From the NCBI GenBank assembly GCA_031277805.1, contig JAITLR010000022.1, forward strand, positions 62,001-126,000: a DNA stretch of 64,000 nt. The letters are read 5' to 3'. The translations under genes were made by a program, and so were the position numbers. A model generated the notes under the pieces. That model searched no databases, was not told the origin of the DNA, and saw only the letters and a list, made by a program, of their open reading frames with translations. Every line of letters starts with the position of its first letter. Positions within the stretch are counted from its first letter, which is position 1. Source of the stretch: Comamonas sp. GTDB lineage: Bacteria > Pseudomonadota > Gammaproteobacteria > Burkholderiales > Burkholderiaceae_C. This document shows positions 18,230-26,211 of this stretch, in pieces.

Positions 18230-18724
18230 TCAAGCTGCACGTCGTGTGAACTGGATCTGCCCTTGCGGCAGCAGATAAAGCACCCAGGCTTCGCCCTGGC
18301 TGACCGTGGGGTTGTGGGCGCTTCCCGGCCCGTAGACGCACCAGCCAGCGCCATGGCCGTCAAACAAGGCGTCTGGCGTGATAGGCAGAATGAGATCGAT
18401 CTCGCCCAGAGGGTGGCTATGGTGTGGGCCAGCTATGTCTTTCATCTGCACGACATCGACCGAGAAGCCACCCAGTTCGGCGCTGGCTTCGAACACGCGG
18501 CCCCAGCGTATGCCGCCGTTTTCGCGCTGGCAGAGCCAGCCTTGCTCCACGCCGCAGGCGCAGGCCTCCATCATCTGCTGGTACCAGTCACTGTCTGCAC
18601 CATAGTGCGCGTTGAGCCATTCCTGCAGGCCGTTATCCAAAGCGCGTCCATGCAGCTGCTGGGCGACAGTTGCGACCAACTGCTGGAATGTCTCAAGTGA
18701 GTGCGTGGTGCTGGGGGCGACCAT
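18230..18724 (-). CDS. DUF4863 family protein (4-hydroxylaminobenzoate lyase-like), box-linked
   Basis: A 164-residue protein with a cupin-like C-terminal half: HHSHPLGEIDLILPI, then GWCVYGPGSAHNPTV and GEAWVLYLLPQGQIQF, with histidines that could bind metal. I place it in the DUF4863 family, which includes the 4-hydroxylaminobenzoate lyase PnbB of nitrobenzoate degraders and is often found with box genes. Its role in benzoate breakdown is not established. The start at 18724 has AGGAGA just upstream; an in-frame ATG at 18799 lies inside the regulatory region. It is the first gene of the leftward operon, divergent from boxR. Confidence 0.75.
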   Translation of the reverse strand: MVAPSTTHSLETFQQLVATVAQQLHGRALDNGLQEWLNAHYGADSDWYQQMMEACACGVEQGWLCQRENGGIRWGRVFEASAELGGFSVDVVQMKDIAGPHHSHPLGEIDLILPITPDALFDGHGAGWCVYGPGSAHNPTVSQGEAWVLYLLPQGQIQFTRRAA

Positions 18725-18775
18725 GATGTCTCCTGATGAGCTGCTCTGAGCAGCATCAAATTCTTTGCTGAAACA

Positions 18776-18840
18776 TGCAATATTGTGCGTGTATTTCAAA
18801 GATAGATAGGTGACAATGCAGTGTCAAGCAATATATTGCA
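18776..18840. promoter_or_regulatory. Candidate BoxR operator between the divergent box genes
   Basis: The 166-base gap between the DUF4863 gene and boxR holds TGCAATATTGT at 18776-18786 and the perfect palindrome GCAATATATTGC at 18828-18839, with a further TGCA at 18817-18820. BoxR and its relative BzdR are known to bind repeated TGCA-containing sites, so this is a likely operator; the exact boundaries are inferred. Confidence 0.5.
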
Positions 18841-18890
18841 TGACTGGCGTTAACCCCACTGTTTATCATTCACGCCCTCTGGGGAGTTTT

Positions 18891-19793
18891 ATGGATCAGT
18901 TAGACATGGCAGCCGCGGTGGTTGCAGACATGGACGAAGCGGGTAAAAGTCCGCTGCTTCAGGCCTTGGGTGAGCGGGTGCGCAATCTGCGGGCTCGCCG
19001 TGGGTTGACGCGGCGCAGCCTGGCATCGGCGGCTCAGGTGTCCGAGCGGCATCTGGCCAATCTGGAATACGGCACGGGCAATGTCTCCATCCTGGTGCTG
19101 CACCAGATCTCTCTGGCTTTGCAGTGCAGCATGGCCGAGTTGCTGGGGGATGTCAGTACCTCCAGCGCGGAATGGCTGTTGCTCAGGGAGATGCTGGAAG
19201 GGCGCAGCGAAGATGACCTGCATCGCGTGCGCATGGCCGCGGCCGAGCTGCTGGGTGCGGCACCTGGCGCCGATCTGCATCGCGGCTCACGCATTGCCCT
19301 GATTGGTTTGCGCGGCGCGGGAAAATCCACGCTGGGGCGCGTGCTGGCAGAGCAGCTCGATGTGCCGTTCCTGGAACTCAACCAGGAGATTGAGCGTGTA
19401 GCAGGCTGCAGCGTGCGCGAGATCTATGACCTGTATGGTGCCGGTGCCTATCGCCGCTATGAACGTCGGGCGCTGGAAGAGGCAGTGCAGATCTACAGCG
19501 ACGTGGTGATTGCGACCCCGGGCGGCATTGTTTCCGATCCCGCGACTTTCAACGTGCTGCTGAGCCACTGCACCACGGTCTGGCTGCAGGCCAAGCCGGA
19601 GGAACATATGGGCCGTGTAGTGGCGCAGGGCGATACGCGTCCCATGGCGGCCAACCCTGAAGCCATGGATGATCTGCGCCGCATTTTGGATGGGCGCACG
19701 GCCTTTTACTCAAAGGCCGATCATTTGCTGGACACCAGCGGCAAAAGTCTGCAGCAAAGCGCCGACGAGCTGCGTGCGCTGGTGGCCAGCTAG
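18891..19793 (+). CDS. boxR: BoxR, benzoyl-CoA-responsive transcriptional regulator
   Basis: A 300-residue two-domain regulator. Residues ~22-85 are an XRE-type helix-turn-helix (ALGERVRNLRARRGLTRRSL, VSERHLANLEYG). Residues ~130-300 resemble shikimate kinase, with P-loop GLRGAGKST at 139-147, and serve as the benzoyl-CoA sensor in BoxR and BzdR. The ATG at 18891 has GGGGAG upstream; an in-frame codon at 18810 lies in the operator region and was rejected. It is divergent from the DUF4863-dehydrogenase-ligase-transporter operon, which it most likely represses until benzoyl-CoA forms. Confidence 0.92.
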   Translation: MDQLDMAAAVVADMDEAGKSPLLQALGERVRNLRARRGLTRRSLASAAQVSERHLANLEYGTGNVSILVLHQISLALQCSMAELLGDVSTSSAEWLLLREMLEGRSEDDLHRVRMAAAELLGAAPGADLHRGSRIALIGLRGAGKSTLGRVLAEQLDVPFLELNQEIERVAGCSVREIYDLYGAGAYRRYERRALEEAVQIYSDVVIATPGGIVSDPATFNVLLSHCTTVWLQAKPEEHMGRVVAQGDTRPMAANPEAMDDLRRILDGRTAFYSKADHLLDTSGKSLQQSADELRALVAS

Positions 19794-19798
19794 GCCAT

Positions 19799-19864
19799 GA
19801 CTTACGCACATCAGGTTCGGGTAACAAGATAGCAGCCCTTGGCTCATCCTTGTTTGCGTAAGTC
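19799..19864. repeat. GACTTACGCA inverted repeat (family C), copy 1
   Basis: Ends GACTTACGCA and TGCGTAAGTC are exact complements; the inside includes ATCCTTGTTTGCG. A longer relative sits at 51430-51506. It begins inside the 3' end of the boxR intergenic gap and may end transcripts of boxR and the protease gene. Confidence 0.7.
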
Positions 19865-19873
19865 CTGCAGGTA

Positions 19874-20719
19874 TTACCGGCGGCGAGCCTGCTCGTACAG
19901 CGACATGACGCGCGGCACATTGCTCTCCAGCTGACGGATGCGGTCAGGCCCCGTGGGGTGGGTGGAGAGAAAGCCTATGCCGCTCGCACCCGTGGCTTCG
20001 CCCATCTTGCGCCACAGGCTGACGGCCGCCTGCGGGTTGTAGCCGGCACGGGCAGCCAGTTCCAGCCCGACCAGATCGGCTTCGCTTTCGTCATTGCGGC
20101 TGAACTTGAGGCTTAGCAACTGGCCGCCAAACCGCGCGGCCGCGCTGCTGATATCCCCGAGGCCCAGCAACTGGGCACCCAGAGAAATACCCAGGCTGGT
20201 GGCCTGATTCTTGGCCAGCTGTTCACGCGAATGCTCGCGCAGCGCATGGGCCATTTCGTGGCCCATGATCATGGCGATCTCATCATCGCTGAGCTTGAGC
20301 TGATCGATGATGCCGGTAAAGAAGGCAATCTTGCCGCCAGGCATGCAGAAGGCATTGATCTGCTTGCTGCCGATCAGGTTTACTTCCCAGCGCCACTGGC
20401 GGGCACGGTCGTTCCATTGAGCGGTATGGGGAATCAGGCGCTGGGCAATCGTGCGCAGGCGCTGCAACTGGGCGTTGTCGCTGCCTGCCAGAGCGCCCTG
20501 GGCCTTGGCTTGCTGCAGCAGTTTCTGGTATTCGTCAGCAGAGGAGGTTTCCAGTGTCTCGGCGGGGATCAGGCGGCGCAGATAGGACGCATTGCCCACA
20601 TCCACCTGTGCCAGTGCAGCCCCCTGAGGCAGTGCCGTGCAGGCCAGCACCAGCAGCAGCGGTGCAGAGGCCCGGCGCAAGGGCAAAATCAGGCGCTGAA
20701 GTGAAGGCTGGGCAGGCAT
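19874..20719 (-). CDS. M48 family zinc metalloprotease, exported
   Basis: A 281-residue exported protease. After a signal sequence (hydrophobic stretch at about 19-37, ending ALA before QVDVG) the zinc site HEMAH is at 154-158, with the third ligand in the NDESEADLVGLE segment. GSKQINAFCMPGGKIAFFTG and STHPTGPDRIRQLE are typical of the periplasmic M48 group that includes BepA and LoiP. A cysteine at residue 27 might be a lipidation site, but the lipobox is poor. Likely role is outer-membrane protein quality control. The gene stands alone, facing boxR. Confidence 0.87.
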   Translation of the reverse strand: MPAQPSLQRLILPLRRASAPLLLVLACTALPQGAALAQVDVGNASYLRRLIPAETLETSSADEYQKLLQQAKAQGALAGSDNAQLQRLRTIAQRLIPHTAQWNDRARQWRWEVNLIGSKQINAFCMPGGKIAFFTGIIDQLKLSDDEIAMIMGHEMAHALREHSREQLAKNQATSLGISLGAQLLGLGDISSAAARFGGQLLSLKFSRNDESEADLVGLELAARAGYNPQAAVSLWRKMGEATGASGIGFLSTHPTGPDRIRQLESNVPRVMSLYEQARRR

Positions 20720-20728
20720 GGCGCCAGT

Positions 20729-21664
20729 CTATTGCAGCGCCGTATCCCCTTGGCTTTTGATATCGCTTCTTTCGGCCTGCACGACCAGCCAGAGGCCGGC
20801 AATGACGGCCAGAAGACCGAACACGGACCACCATGCGGGGCGCTCTCCGACCACCAGCAAAGATAGTGCGAAAGCCGTGATGGGCTCGGCCTTGCTCAGT
20901 GCCACGCCGGTGGCCGCAGACATGCCGCGCAGCCCTACAGAGAACAGCAGGTACGCCAGACCCGTGGCCACTATCCCCAGATAGACGACCACAGCCCAGC
21001 CACTGGAGCTGGCCTGCAGTGGCCCGCCCAGCCAGGCTGCAATTGGAAGAGAAAGCATTGCCGAGCAGGCAAATACCCGTGCATTGACCGAGGCGACCCT
21101 GGCCTGTATCACCAGCGCCTGGTTGACCAGCGCATAGGCTGCGTAGGCCATGCCGGCCAGCAGGCACAAAGCCATGCCGCCCCAAGGCAGGTGCTGCTGG
21201 TTGTTGGCGGCCAGTGCCATGACAATACCGCCGGTAACGCCAGTGCATGTTCCCAGCCACCACTGCGTCCCTGGCATGCGCTGCTGCACCACGGCCTGCA
21301 TCAGCCCGGCCCAGATGGGGCCGCTGCCAATGGCCAGTGCCGTGCCCAGCGCAACGCCGCTGGCCTTGACGCCCGCGAAAAAGCTGAGGTTGTAGACCGC
21401 CATGCATGCGCCGCAAAACAGAATGCGACCATGGTGCACGGGCTGTCTGGCCTGGCCTCTGTCCATGACAAGCGCCAGCACAACAAAGAACAGTGCTGCC
21501 ATGACCATGCGCAGCGCACCGATCCAGTAGGGCGAGAACTGTGCGGGCGCAAAGTGCTGCGCCGTGCCCGTGGTACCCCAGAGCATGGCGGCAGCCAGCA
21601 CCAGGCCAACAGGGCCTATGGCTGTGCGGGTGGGCAGGGGCGAAGACAGAGAGTGGCTGGACAT
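20729..21664 (-). CDS. EamA/DMT-superfamily exporter
   Basis: A membrane protein of about 311 residues with ten hydrophobic segments in two repeated EamA halves. Family marks are AAAMLWGTTGTAQH near the start, VKASGVALGTALAIGSGPIW, and SKAEPITAFALSLLVVGERP in the second half. Substrate is unknown; relatives export amino acids, metabolites or drugs. Two ATG codons at 21676 and 21679 are alternative starts and no ribosome site decides between them. It ends nine bases before the protease start, so the AraC gene, this gene and the protease may be one transcript. Confidence 0.82.
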   Translation of the reverse strand: MSSHSLSSPLPTRTAIGPVGLVLAAAMLWGTTGTAQHFAPAQFSPYWIGALRMVMAALFFVVLALVMDRGQARQPVHHGRILFCGACMAVYNLSFFAGVKASGVALGTALAIGSGPIWAGLMQAVVQQRMPGTQWWLGTCTGVTGGIVMALAANNQQHLPWGGMALCLLAGMAYAAYALVNQALVIQARVASVNARVFACSAMLSLPIAAWLGGPLQASSSGWAVVVYLGIVATGLAYLLFSVGLRGMSAATGVALSKAEPITAFALSLLVVGERPAWWSVFGLLAVIAGLWLVVQAERSDIKSQGDTALQ

Positions 21665-21728
21665 GATGGCTGTCATCATGCGCGGAGGCAGCGGCGGAAC
21701 TATCGAGAAACGCTTGAGCTGAGGCGAA

Positions 21729-22427
21729 TCAGCGACCGGCCTTGAGTTGGCGTGAGCTGAGGCCGCGATCGCGGCGCAGCGCATAAGCCAGTGCACTGGC
21801 CGAGGCATAGCCGCAGCGCAAGGCCGTGGCCTCCAGTGCTGCGCCCTGGCGCAGCTGCTGGCAGGCGGCATCCAGGCGCAGGCTGCGCAACCAGTCCTGC
21901 GGTGTGCTGCCGGTCAGCTCCACAAAACGGGCATGGAATTGGGCCACACTCAGATGCACCAGTGCGGCCATCCTCGCCGTGGGCCAGCTTTCATGCAGGG
22001 TGGCTTGTACCTGCTGCTGCAACAACTGCAGATTCAGTGCCCTGCGTTGCAGCAGCGACGGGGCTTGAAGCACCAGTGCCATCTGTGCTGCCGCAGACAG
22101 GCTGGAGACGGGAAAGCGCAACGACGGCGGCACGGCAAAGCGGCGCAGCTTGTCCAGGCCCGAGCCCATGGGCGCGTCGATCACGAACACCTGGGTCTGT
22201 GGCTGGGCCAGATAGCCATGATCGGTCCCGGCGGGGATGACCATGCCGCAGACGCTGTCCACGAAACTGGACTGGCCGGCGATTTCCAGCTCCATGCGGC
22301 CTTGCAGCGCAAACAGAATCTGGGCGTGCTCATGGGCATGGGCCTGATGCTCGCCGCTATAGCTGCGCACCGATGCCTGTGCCTGCTCAAGCGCTGGGTG
22401 GGCGGTGGAGGTCTTGCGGCGTTGCAT
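21729..22427 (-). CDS. AraC-family transcriptional regulator
   Basis: A 232-residue regulator with an N-terminal cupin sensor (HAHEHAQILFALQGRMELEI, CGMVIPAGTDHGYLAQ) and a C-terminal pair of helix-turn-helix motifs (LSVAQFHARFVELTGSTPQDWLRSLRLDAACQQL, GYASASALAYALRRDRGLS). The DNA-binding end is typical of the family, with the terminal segment close to the stop. The start at MQRRKTSTAH was chosen; an in-frame codon at 22487 is possible. It is adjacent to and in the same direction as the DMT exporter gene and divergent from the AmpG-like permease gene, so either may be its target. Confidence 0.83.
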   Translation of the reverse strand: MQRRKTSTAHPALEQAQASVRSYSGEHQAHAHEHAQILFALQGRMELEIAGQSSFVDSVCGMVIPAGTDHGYLAQPQTQVFVIDAPMGSGLDKLRRFAVPPSLRFPVSSLSAAAQMALVLQAPSLLQRRALNLQLLQQQVQATLHESWPTARMAALVHLSVAQFHARFVELTGSTPQDWLRSLRLDAACQQLRQGAALEATALRCGYASASALAYALRRDRGLSSRQLKAGR

Positions 22428-22531
22428 GGATGGGGCGGACGGAACGCGGTGGTCAGTGAGGGCACGCCATGGTAGTGCGAGGGCCAATGCCTGTGCAACC
22501 GATAATGCTCCGTGCCTTCAAGAGCCAGACC

Positions 22532-23887
22532 ATGACCGAGTCCTCCAAATCCAACAACACCGCTTTCAACGCAGAAGACGCCGCACCCAAGACCAGCTGG
22601 GCCCAGGCATTGAAGATCTATCTACAGCCCACCAGCTTGCGCATGCTGGCGCTGGGCTTCTCGGCGGGCCTGCCGCCGCTGCTGGTACTGGGCACCTTGA
22701 GCTTCTGGCTACGCGAGGCCGATATTGATCGCACAACGATTGGCTTTCTGAGCTGGGTGGGTCTGGCCTATGCTTTCAAGTGGGTGTGGTCGCCGCTGGT
22801 GGACCGTCTGCCTTTGCCGGTCATGAGTCGTCTGCTGGGGCGACGACGCAGCTGGCTGCTGCTTGCGCAACTGGTGATTGCCGCGGGCCTGCTGGGCATG
22901 TCCTTCATGGATCCCAAGCAGTCGCTGCAGGCGCTGGTCATCTGCGCCGTGGTCGTGGCCTTTGGCTCGGCCACGCAGGACATTGCGCTCGATGCCTACC
23001 GTATCGAGTCGGCCAAGCTCGACGATCAGGCGGCCCTGGCCGCGTCCTACCAGAGCGGTTATCGCTTGGCCATGATCTGGGCCGGGGCCGGTGTGTTGTG
23101 GGTGGCTTCCAAGGTGCAGGGTGGCGGTGCGGGTTACGTTCTGCACGCCTGGCATGTGGCCTATACCGTCATGGCTGCCAGCATGCTGGTAGGCATGTGC
23201 ACGGTGCTGCTTTCGCCTGAACCGTTGGCGCAGCCCATGGCCCCGGCCCGCAATGCACAGGAATGGATCAAGGGCGCGCTGATTGCCCCGTTTGCCGACT
23301 TCATCCGTCGCTACCGCTGGCAGGCCTTGCTGCTGCTGGCGCTGATCGGTCTGTATCGGGTCAGCGATGTGGTCATGGGCATCATGGCCAATCCGTTCTA
23401 TGTGGACATGGGCTACACCAAGGATGAGGTGGCCGCAGTGTCCAAGGTGTTTGGCGTGATCATGACGCTGCTGGGCGCCTTTGTGGGCGGCACCATGGCG
23501 GCGCGCTGGGGTGTGATGCGCATTCTGATGCTGGGCGCCGTGCTGTCGGCCTGCACCAATGTGCTGTTTGCCTGGCTGGCCACGCGTGGGCATGACCTGA
23601 CCGCACTGGTCTGGGTCATCAGCGCAGACAATCTGGCGGGCGGTATTGCATCGGCGGCCTTCATCGCCTATTTGTCCGGCCTGACCAATGTGCAGTACTC
23701 GGCCACGCAATATGCGCTGTTCAGCTCCATGATGAACCTGGCACCCAAGTGGCTGGCGGGCTTTTCTGGCGCATTTGTGGACAGCTATGGTTACCAGGCT
23801 TTTTTCCACACCACGGCAATGATGGGTGTGCCGGTATTGCTGCTGATCTATCTGGTTTCAAGAGTAAAAATGGGTTCCAGCGCTTGA
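22532..23887 (+). CDS. AmpG-like muropeptide permease (MFS)
   Basis: A 451-residue inner-membrane MFS transporter with about 12 hydrophobic helices. YLQPTSLRMLALGFSAGLPP, WSPLVDRLPLPVMSRLLGRRRSW and ATQDIALDAYRIE match AmpG, the permease that returns anhydromuropeptides to the cytoplasm for cell-wall recycling and, in some bacteria, signals beta-lactamase induction. The ATG at 22532 begins MTESSKSNN; an earlier ATG at 22505 adds nine residues. No ampD or ampC gene is nearby. Confidence 0.87.
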   Translation: MTESSKSNNTAFNAEDAAPKTSWAQALKIYLQPTSLRMLALGFSAGLPPLLVLGTLSFWLREADIDRTTIGFLSWVGLAYAFKWVWSPLVDRLPLPVMSRLLGRRRSWLLLAQLVIAAGLLGMSFMDPKQSLQALVICAVVVAFGSATQDIALDAYRIESAKLDDQAALAASYQSGYRLAMIWAGAGVLWVASKVQGGGAGYVLHAWHVAYTVMAASMLVGMCTVLLSPEPLAQPMAPARNAQEWIKGALIAPFADFIRRYRWQALLLLALIGLYRVSDVVMGIMANPFYVDMGYTKDEVAAVSKVFGVIMTLLGAFVGGTMAARWGVMRILMLGAVLSACTNVLFAWLATRGHDLTALVWVISADNLAGGIASAAFIAYLSGLTNVQYSATQYALFSSMMNLAPKWLAGFSGAFVDSYGYQAFFHTTAMMGVPVLLLIYLVSRVKMGSSA

Positions 23888-23895
23888 TGGTTCAG

Positions 23896-23938
23896 CGTGA
23901 ATAGCTATTGTTTTTGCTGGATGTAAAGCGTTTACCCA
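23896..23938. repeat. Degenerate family A repeat
   Basis: GTGAATAGCTATTGTTTTTGCTGGATGTAAAGCG resembles the family A element but is diverged. It lies in the 126 bases between the permease gene and the response regulator gene. Confidence 0.35.
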
Positions 23939-24013
23939 ACTTTACGCAGCAGACAAGCGCAACTCACGCGCGTGTTTCAGCATCTAGGCATGAACCAACC
24001 GCAAGGCGCGAGC

Positions 24014-24760
24014 ATGACTACACTGCCTTCTATGAGCACGCACCAACTTCTGATGATTGAGGACGACGTTCGCCTGGCCCAAATGGTGAGCGACTATCTG
24101 GGCAATAACGGCCTGGAGGTCAACCACAAGGCCGATGGGAAAAGCGGTCTGGAGCAACTGCAGCCTGCTGACGGTTCAAATGCGGAGCCGCCGGATCTGG
24201 TCATCCTGGACCTGATGCTGCCCGACATGGATGGCCTGGAGGTCTGCCGCCGCATCCGCTCCATGAGTGGAGCTACGGCTCAGGTACCTGTGCTGATGCT
24301 GACTGCCAAGGGCGACCCCATGGACCGCATCATCGGCCTGGAACTGGGGGCTGACGACTACCTGCCCAAGCCTTTTGAACCGCGTGAACTGCTGGCCCGC
24401 ATCCGCGCCATCCTGCGACGCAAGGGCAGTGATGGCCCCGCACCATCGGCTTCCGTGATGCGCTTTGGCAGCCTGGAAATCGACCGGGATGCGCGCACCG
24501 TGGCCGTGGGCGAGCAGCCTGCCGATCTGACTTCCTATCAGTTCGACCTGCTGGTGGCGCTGGCCGAGCGCGCGGGCCGCGTACTGACGCGCGACCAGAT
24601 CATGGAGGCCGTGCGCGGTCGCGAGCTGGAGGCCTTTGACCGCTCCATCGACGTACACATGGGCCGCATACGTGCGGCCATCGAGGCCGATCCCAAGAAC
24701 CCCAAGCGCATCCTCACGGTGCGCGGCGTGGGTTATGTTTTTGCCAAGCAACAGGATTGA
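24014..24760 (+). CDS. OmpR-family response regulator
   Basis: A 248-residue two-component regulator. The receiver domain has the acidic pair ED at residues 16-17, the phospho-acceptor D66 in VILDLMLPD, and the conserved lysine in DDYLPKPFEP. The winged-helix DNA-binding domain follows, with LTSYQFDLLVALAERAGRVLTRDQIM and RSIDVHMGRIRAAIE. It most resembles the RstA/CpxR group but the signal is unknown. Starts at 23972 and 23990 are also possible; MTTLPSMSTHQLLMIEDD fits the family best. The kinase gene follows after a repeat-filled gap of 112 bases. Confidence 0.88.
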   Translation: MTTLPSMSTHQLLMIEDDVRLAQMVSDYLGNNGLEVNHKADGKSGLEQLQPADGSNAEPPDLVILDLMLPDMDGLEVCRRIRSMSGATAQVPVLMLTAKGDPMDRIIGLELGADDYLPKPFEPRELLARIRAILRRKGSDGPAPSASVMRFGSLEIDRDARTVAVGEQPADLTSYQFDLLVALAERAGRVLTRDQIMEAVRGRELEAFDRSIDVHMGRIRAAIEADPKNPKRILTVRGVGYVFAKQQD

Positions 24761-24846
24761 CCCCCCTGAGCCGCTGCGCGGCTTCCCCCAAGGGGGACGA
24801 CGCCTTCGCCGCGAGGCGGCTCTTGCTCGGCGTCTCTGGCTGGGTG
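24761..24846. repeat. GC-rich dispersed repeat (family B), copy 3, between regulator and kinase genes
   Basis: CCCCCCTGAGCCGCTGCGCGG, GACGACGCCTTCGCCGCG and TTGCTCGGCGTCTCTG match the copy at 8475-8560. It begins directly after the response regulator stop codon. Confidence 0.7.
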
Positions 24847-24872
24847 TGTGCCATAACGACGAAGATGAGTGA

Positions 24873-26093
24873 ATGAAACTGCTACATGTTTTTTCGCAGC
24901 GCCTGTATCTGCGCATCTGGCTGGCCGTCGTGGTGGGTGTGGCGGTGCTGACGCTGTGCGTGGCCTGGGCCTGGAAGATTGCCGAGGAACAGCGCGCTCA
25001 GAACAGCACCACGCCACCGTCGCGTGAAATGGTGATGCGTGGGCCGGACGGCAATGTGCTGGTAGAAGGCCGTGGAACGCGTGTGCCGGGCTCGCCTGGC
25101 GATGGGGTGAGCTTCGAGATTGCCGGCGCCGATGGCAAGGCCTATGAGCTGTGGCTGGCTCCGCGTGAATGGCGCGAAGGCCGTCCCCCGCCGCGTGATG
25201 GTGTGGTGGCCTTCTGGCTGCGTCCGCCTTTCGGTTTCTTGTGGATGCTGGGCCTGGTGGGGATTGCGGTGATTGTGGGTGTGTTTCCAATCATTCGCCG
25301 ACTGCTCAAGCGTCTGGAGAACCTGCAGCGTGGTGTGAAGCGCTTCGGTGAAGGGGATCTGTCGGTGCGCGTGCCGGAACTTGGGCACGACGAAGTGGCA
25401 GACCTGGCCCATCAGTTCAATGCGGCAGCAGCCCGTATCGAGACGCTGATGACATCTCACAAATCCTTGCTGGCCAATGCCTCGCATGAACTGCGCTCAC
25501 CGTTGACACGCATTCGCATGGGTCTGGAATTCATGGGCAACGATCCGGCCAGTGCACGCGCCAAGGCCGAGATACAGCGCAATATTTCCGAGCTCGATCA
25601 GCTGGTGGATGAAATTCTGCTGGCCAGTCGTCTCGATACCCGCGAGGTTGATGTCGGCACGGTGGAGTCCATTGACTTGATCGGACTGGCAGCCGAGGAG
25701 TGCGCGCGCATTGAGGCCGAGCTGGATGTGCGGACGGACGGGCCGCTGGATGTGCAAGGTATTTCCAAACTGCTGCGTCGGGCGGTGCGCAATCTGCTGG
25801 AAAACGCACGTCGCTATAGCCAAGGTGAAATCATGCTGACGCTGGAGAAAAAGGACCATGCGGTAGAAATCCGTGTGGAAGACCATGGCCCTGGCGTTCC
25901 CCGAGAGCAGCGCGAGCGTATCTTCGAAAAGTTCTACCGGCTGCCGGGTGCCAGCGAGCGTTCTGGCGGCGTAGGTCTGGGGCTGTCTCTGGTCCGCTCG
26001 ATTGCTGAGCGGCATGGTGGTACCGTGCGCTGCGAAGATCGCCGGGATGGGCGAAGCGGTGCCAGCTTTGTGATCAAGCTACCGCTGGCCTGA
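24873..26093 (+). CDS. Sensor histidine kinase
   Basis: A 406-residue membrane kinase that partners the response regulator. Two membrane helices at about 14-36 and 120-141 enclose a periplasmic sensor of about 85 residues. A HAMP linker (RLENLQRGVKRFGEGDLSVRV) follows, then the phospho-acceptor H205 in NASHELRSPLTR, and the ATPase N box (LLENARRY), G1 (EDHGPGVP), F box and G2 (SGGVGLGLSL). The signal cannot be read from sequence, though the RstB-like architecture suggests an envelope cue. A strong terminator follows within 20 bases. Confidence 0.9.
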   Translation: MKLLHVFSQRLYLRIWLAVVVGVAVLTLCVAWAWKIAEEQRAQNSTTPPSREMVMRGPDGNVLVEGRGTRVPGSPGDGVSFEIAGADGKAYELWLAPREWREGRPPPRDGVVAFWLRPPFGFLWMLGLVGIAVIVGVFPIIRRLLKRLENLQRGVKRFGEGDLSVRVPELGHDEVADLAHQFNAAAARIETLMTSHKSLLANASHELRSPLTRIRMGLEFMGNDPASARAKAEIQRNISELDQLVDEILLASRLDTREVDVGTVESIDLIGLAAEECARIEAELDVRTDGPLDVQGISKLLRRAVRNLLENARRYSQGEIMLTLEKKDHAVEIRVEDHGPGVPREQRERIFEKFYRLPGASERSGGVGLGLSLVRSIAERHGGTVRCEDRRDGRSGASFVIKLPLA

Positions 26094-26110
26094 ATGAAGC
26101 GGTTCATTGA

Positions 26111-26146
26111 AAAGCCCCGTCAGCTGTAGCTGCCGGGGCTTTTTTA
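26111..26146 (+). terminator. Strong intrinsic terminator between the kinase and ugd genes
   Basis: Stem AAAGCCCCG/CGGGGCTTT with an inner CAGC/GCTG extension and a T run on the plus strand. A four-T tract on the other side means it may also serve the convergent ugd gene. Confidence 0.92.
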
Positions 26147-26211
26147 TTGCCGCCTTGCCACCCCAAGGCAGTAGGCAGCCTTCTAGGGTGCTGGCAAGCG
26201 TCGGGGCTGTG

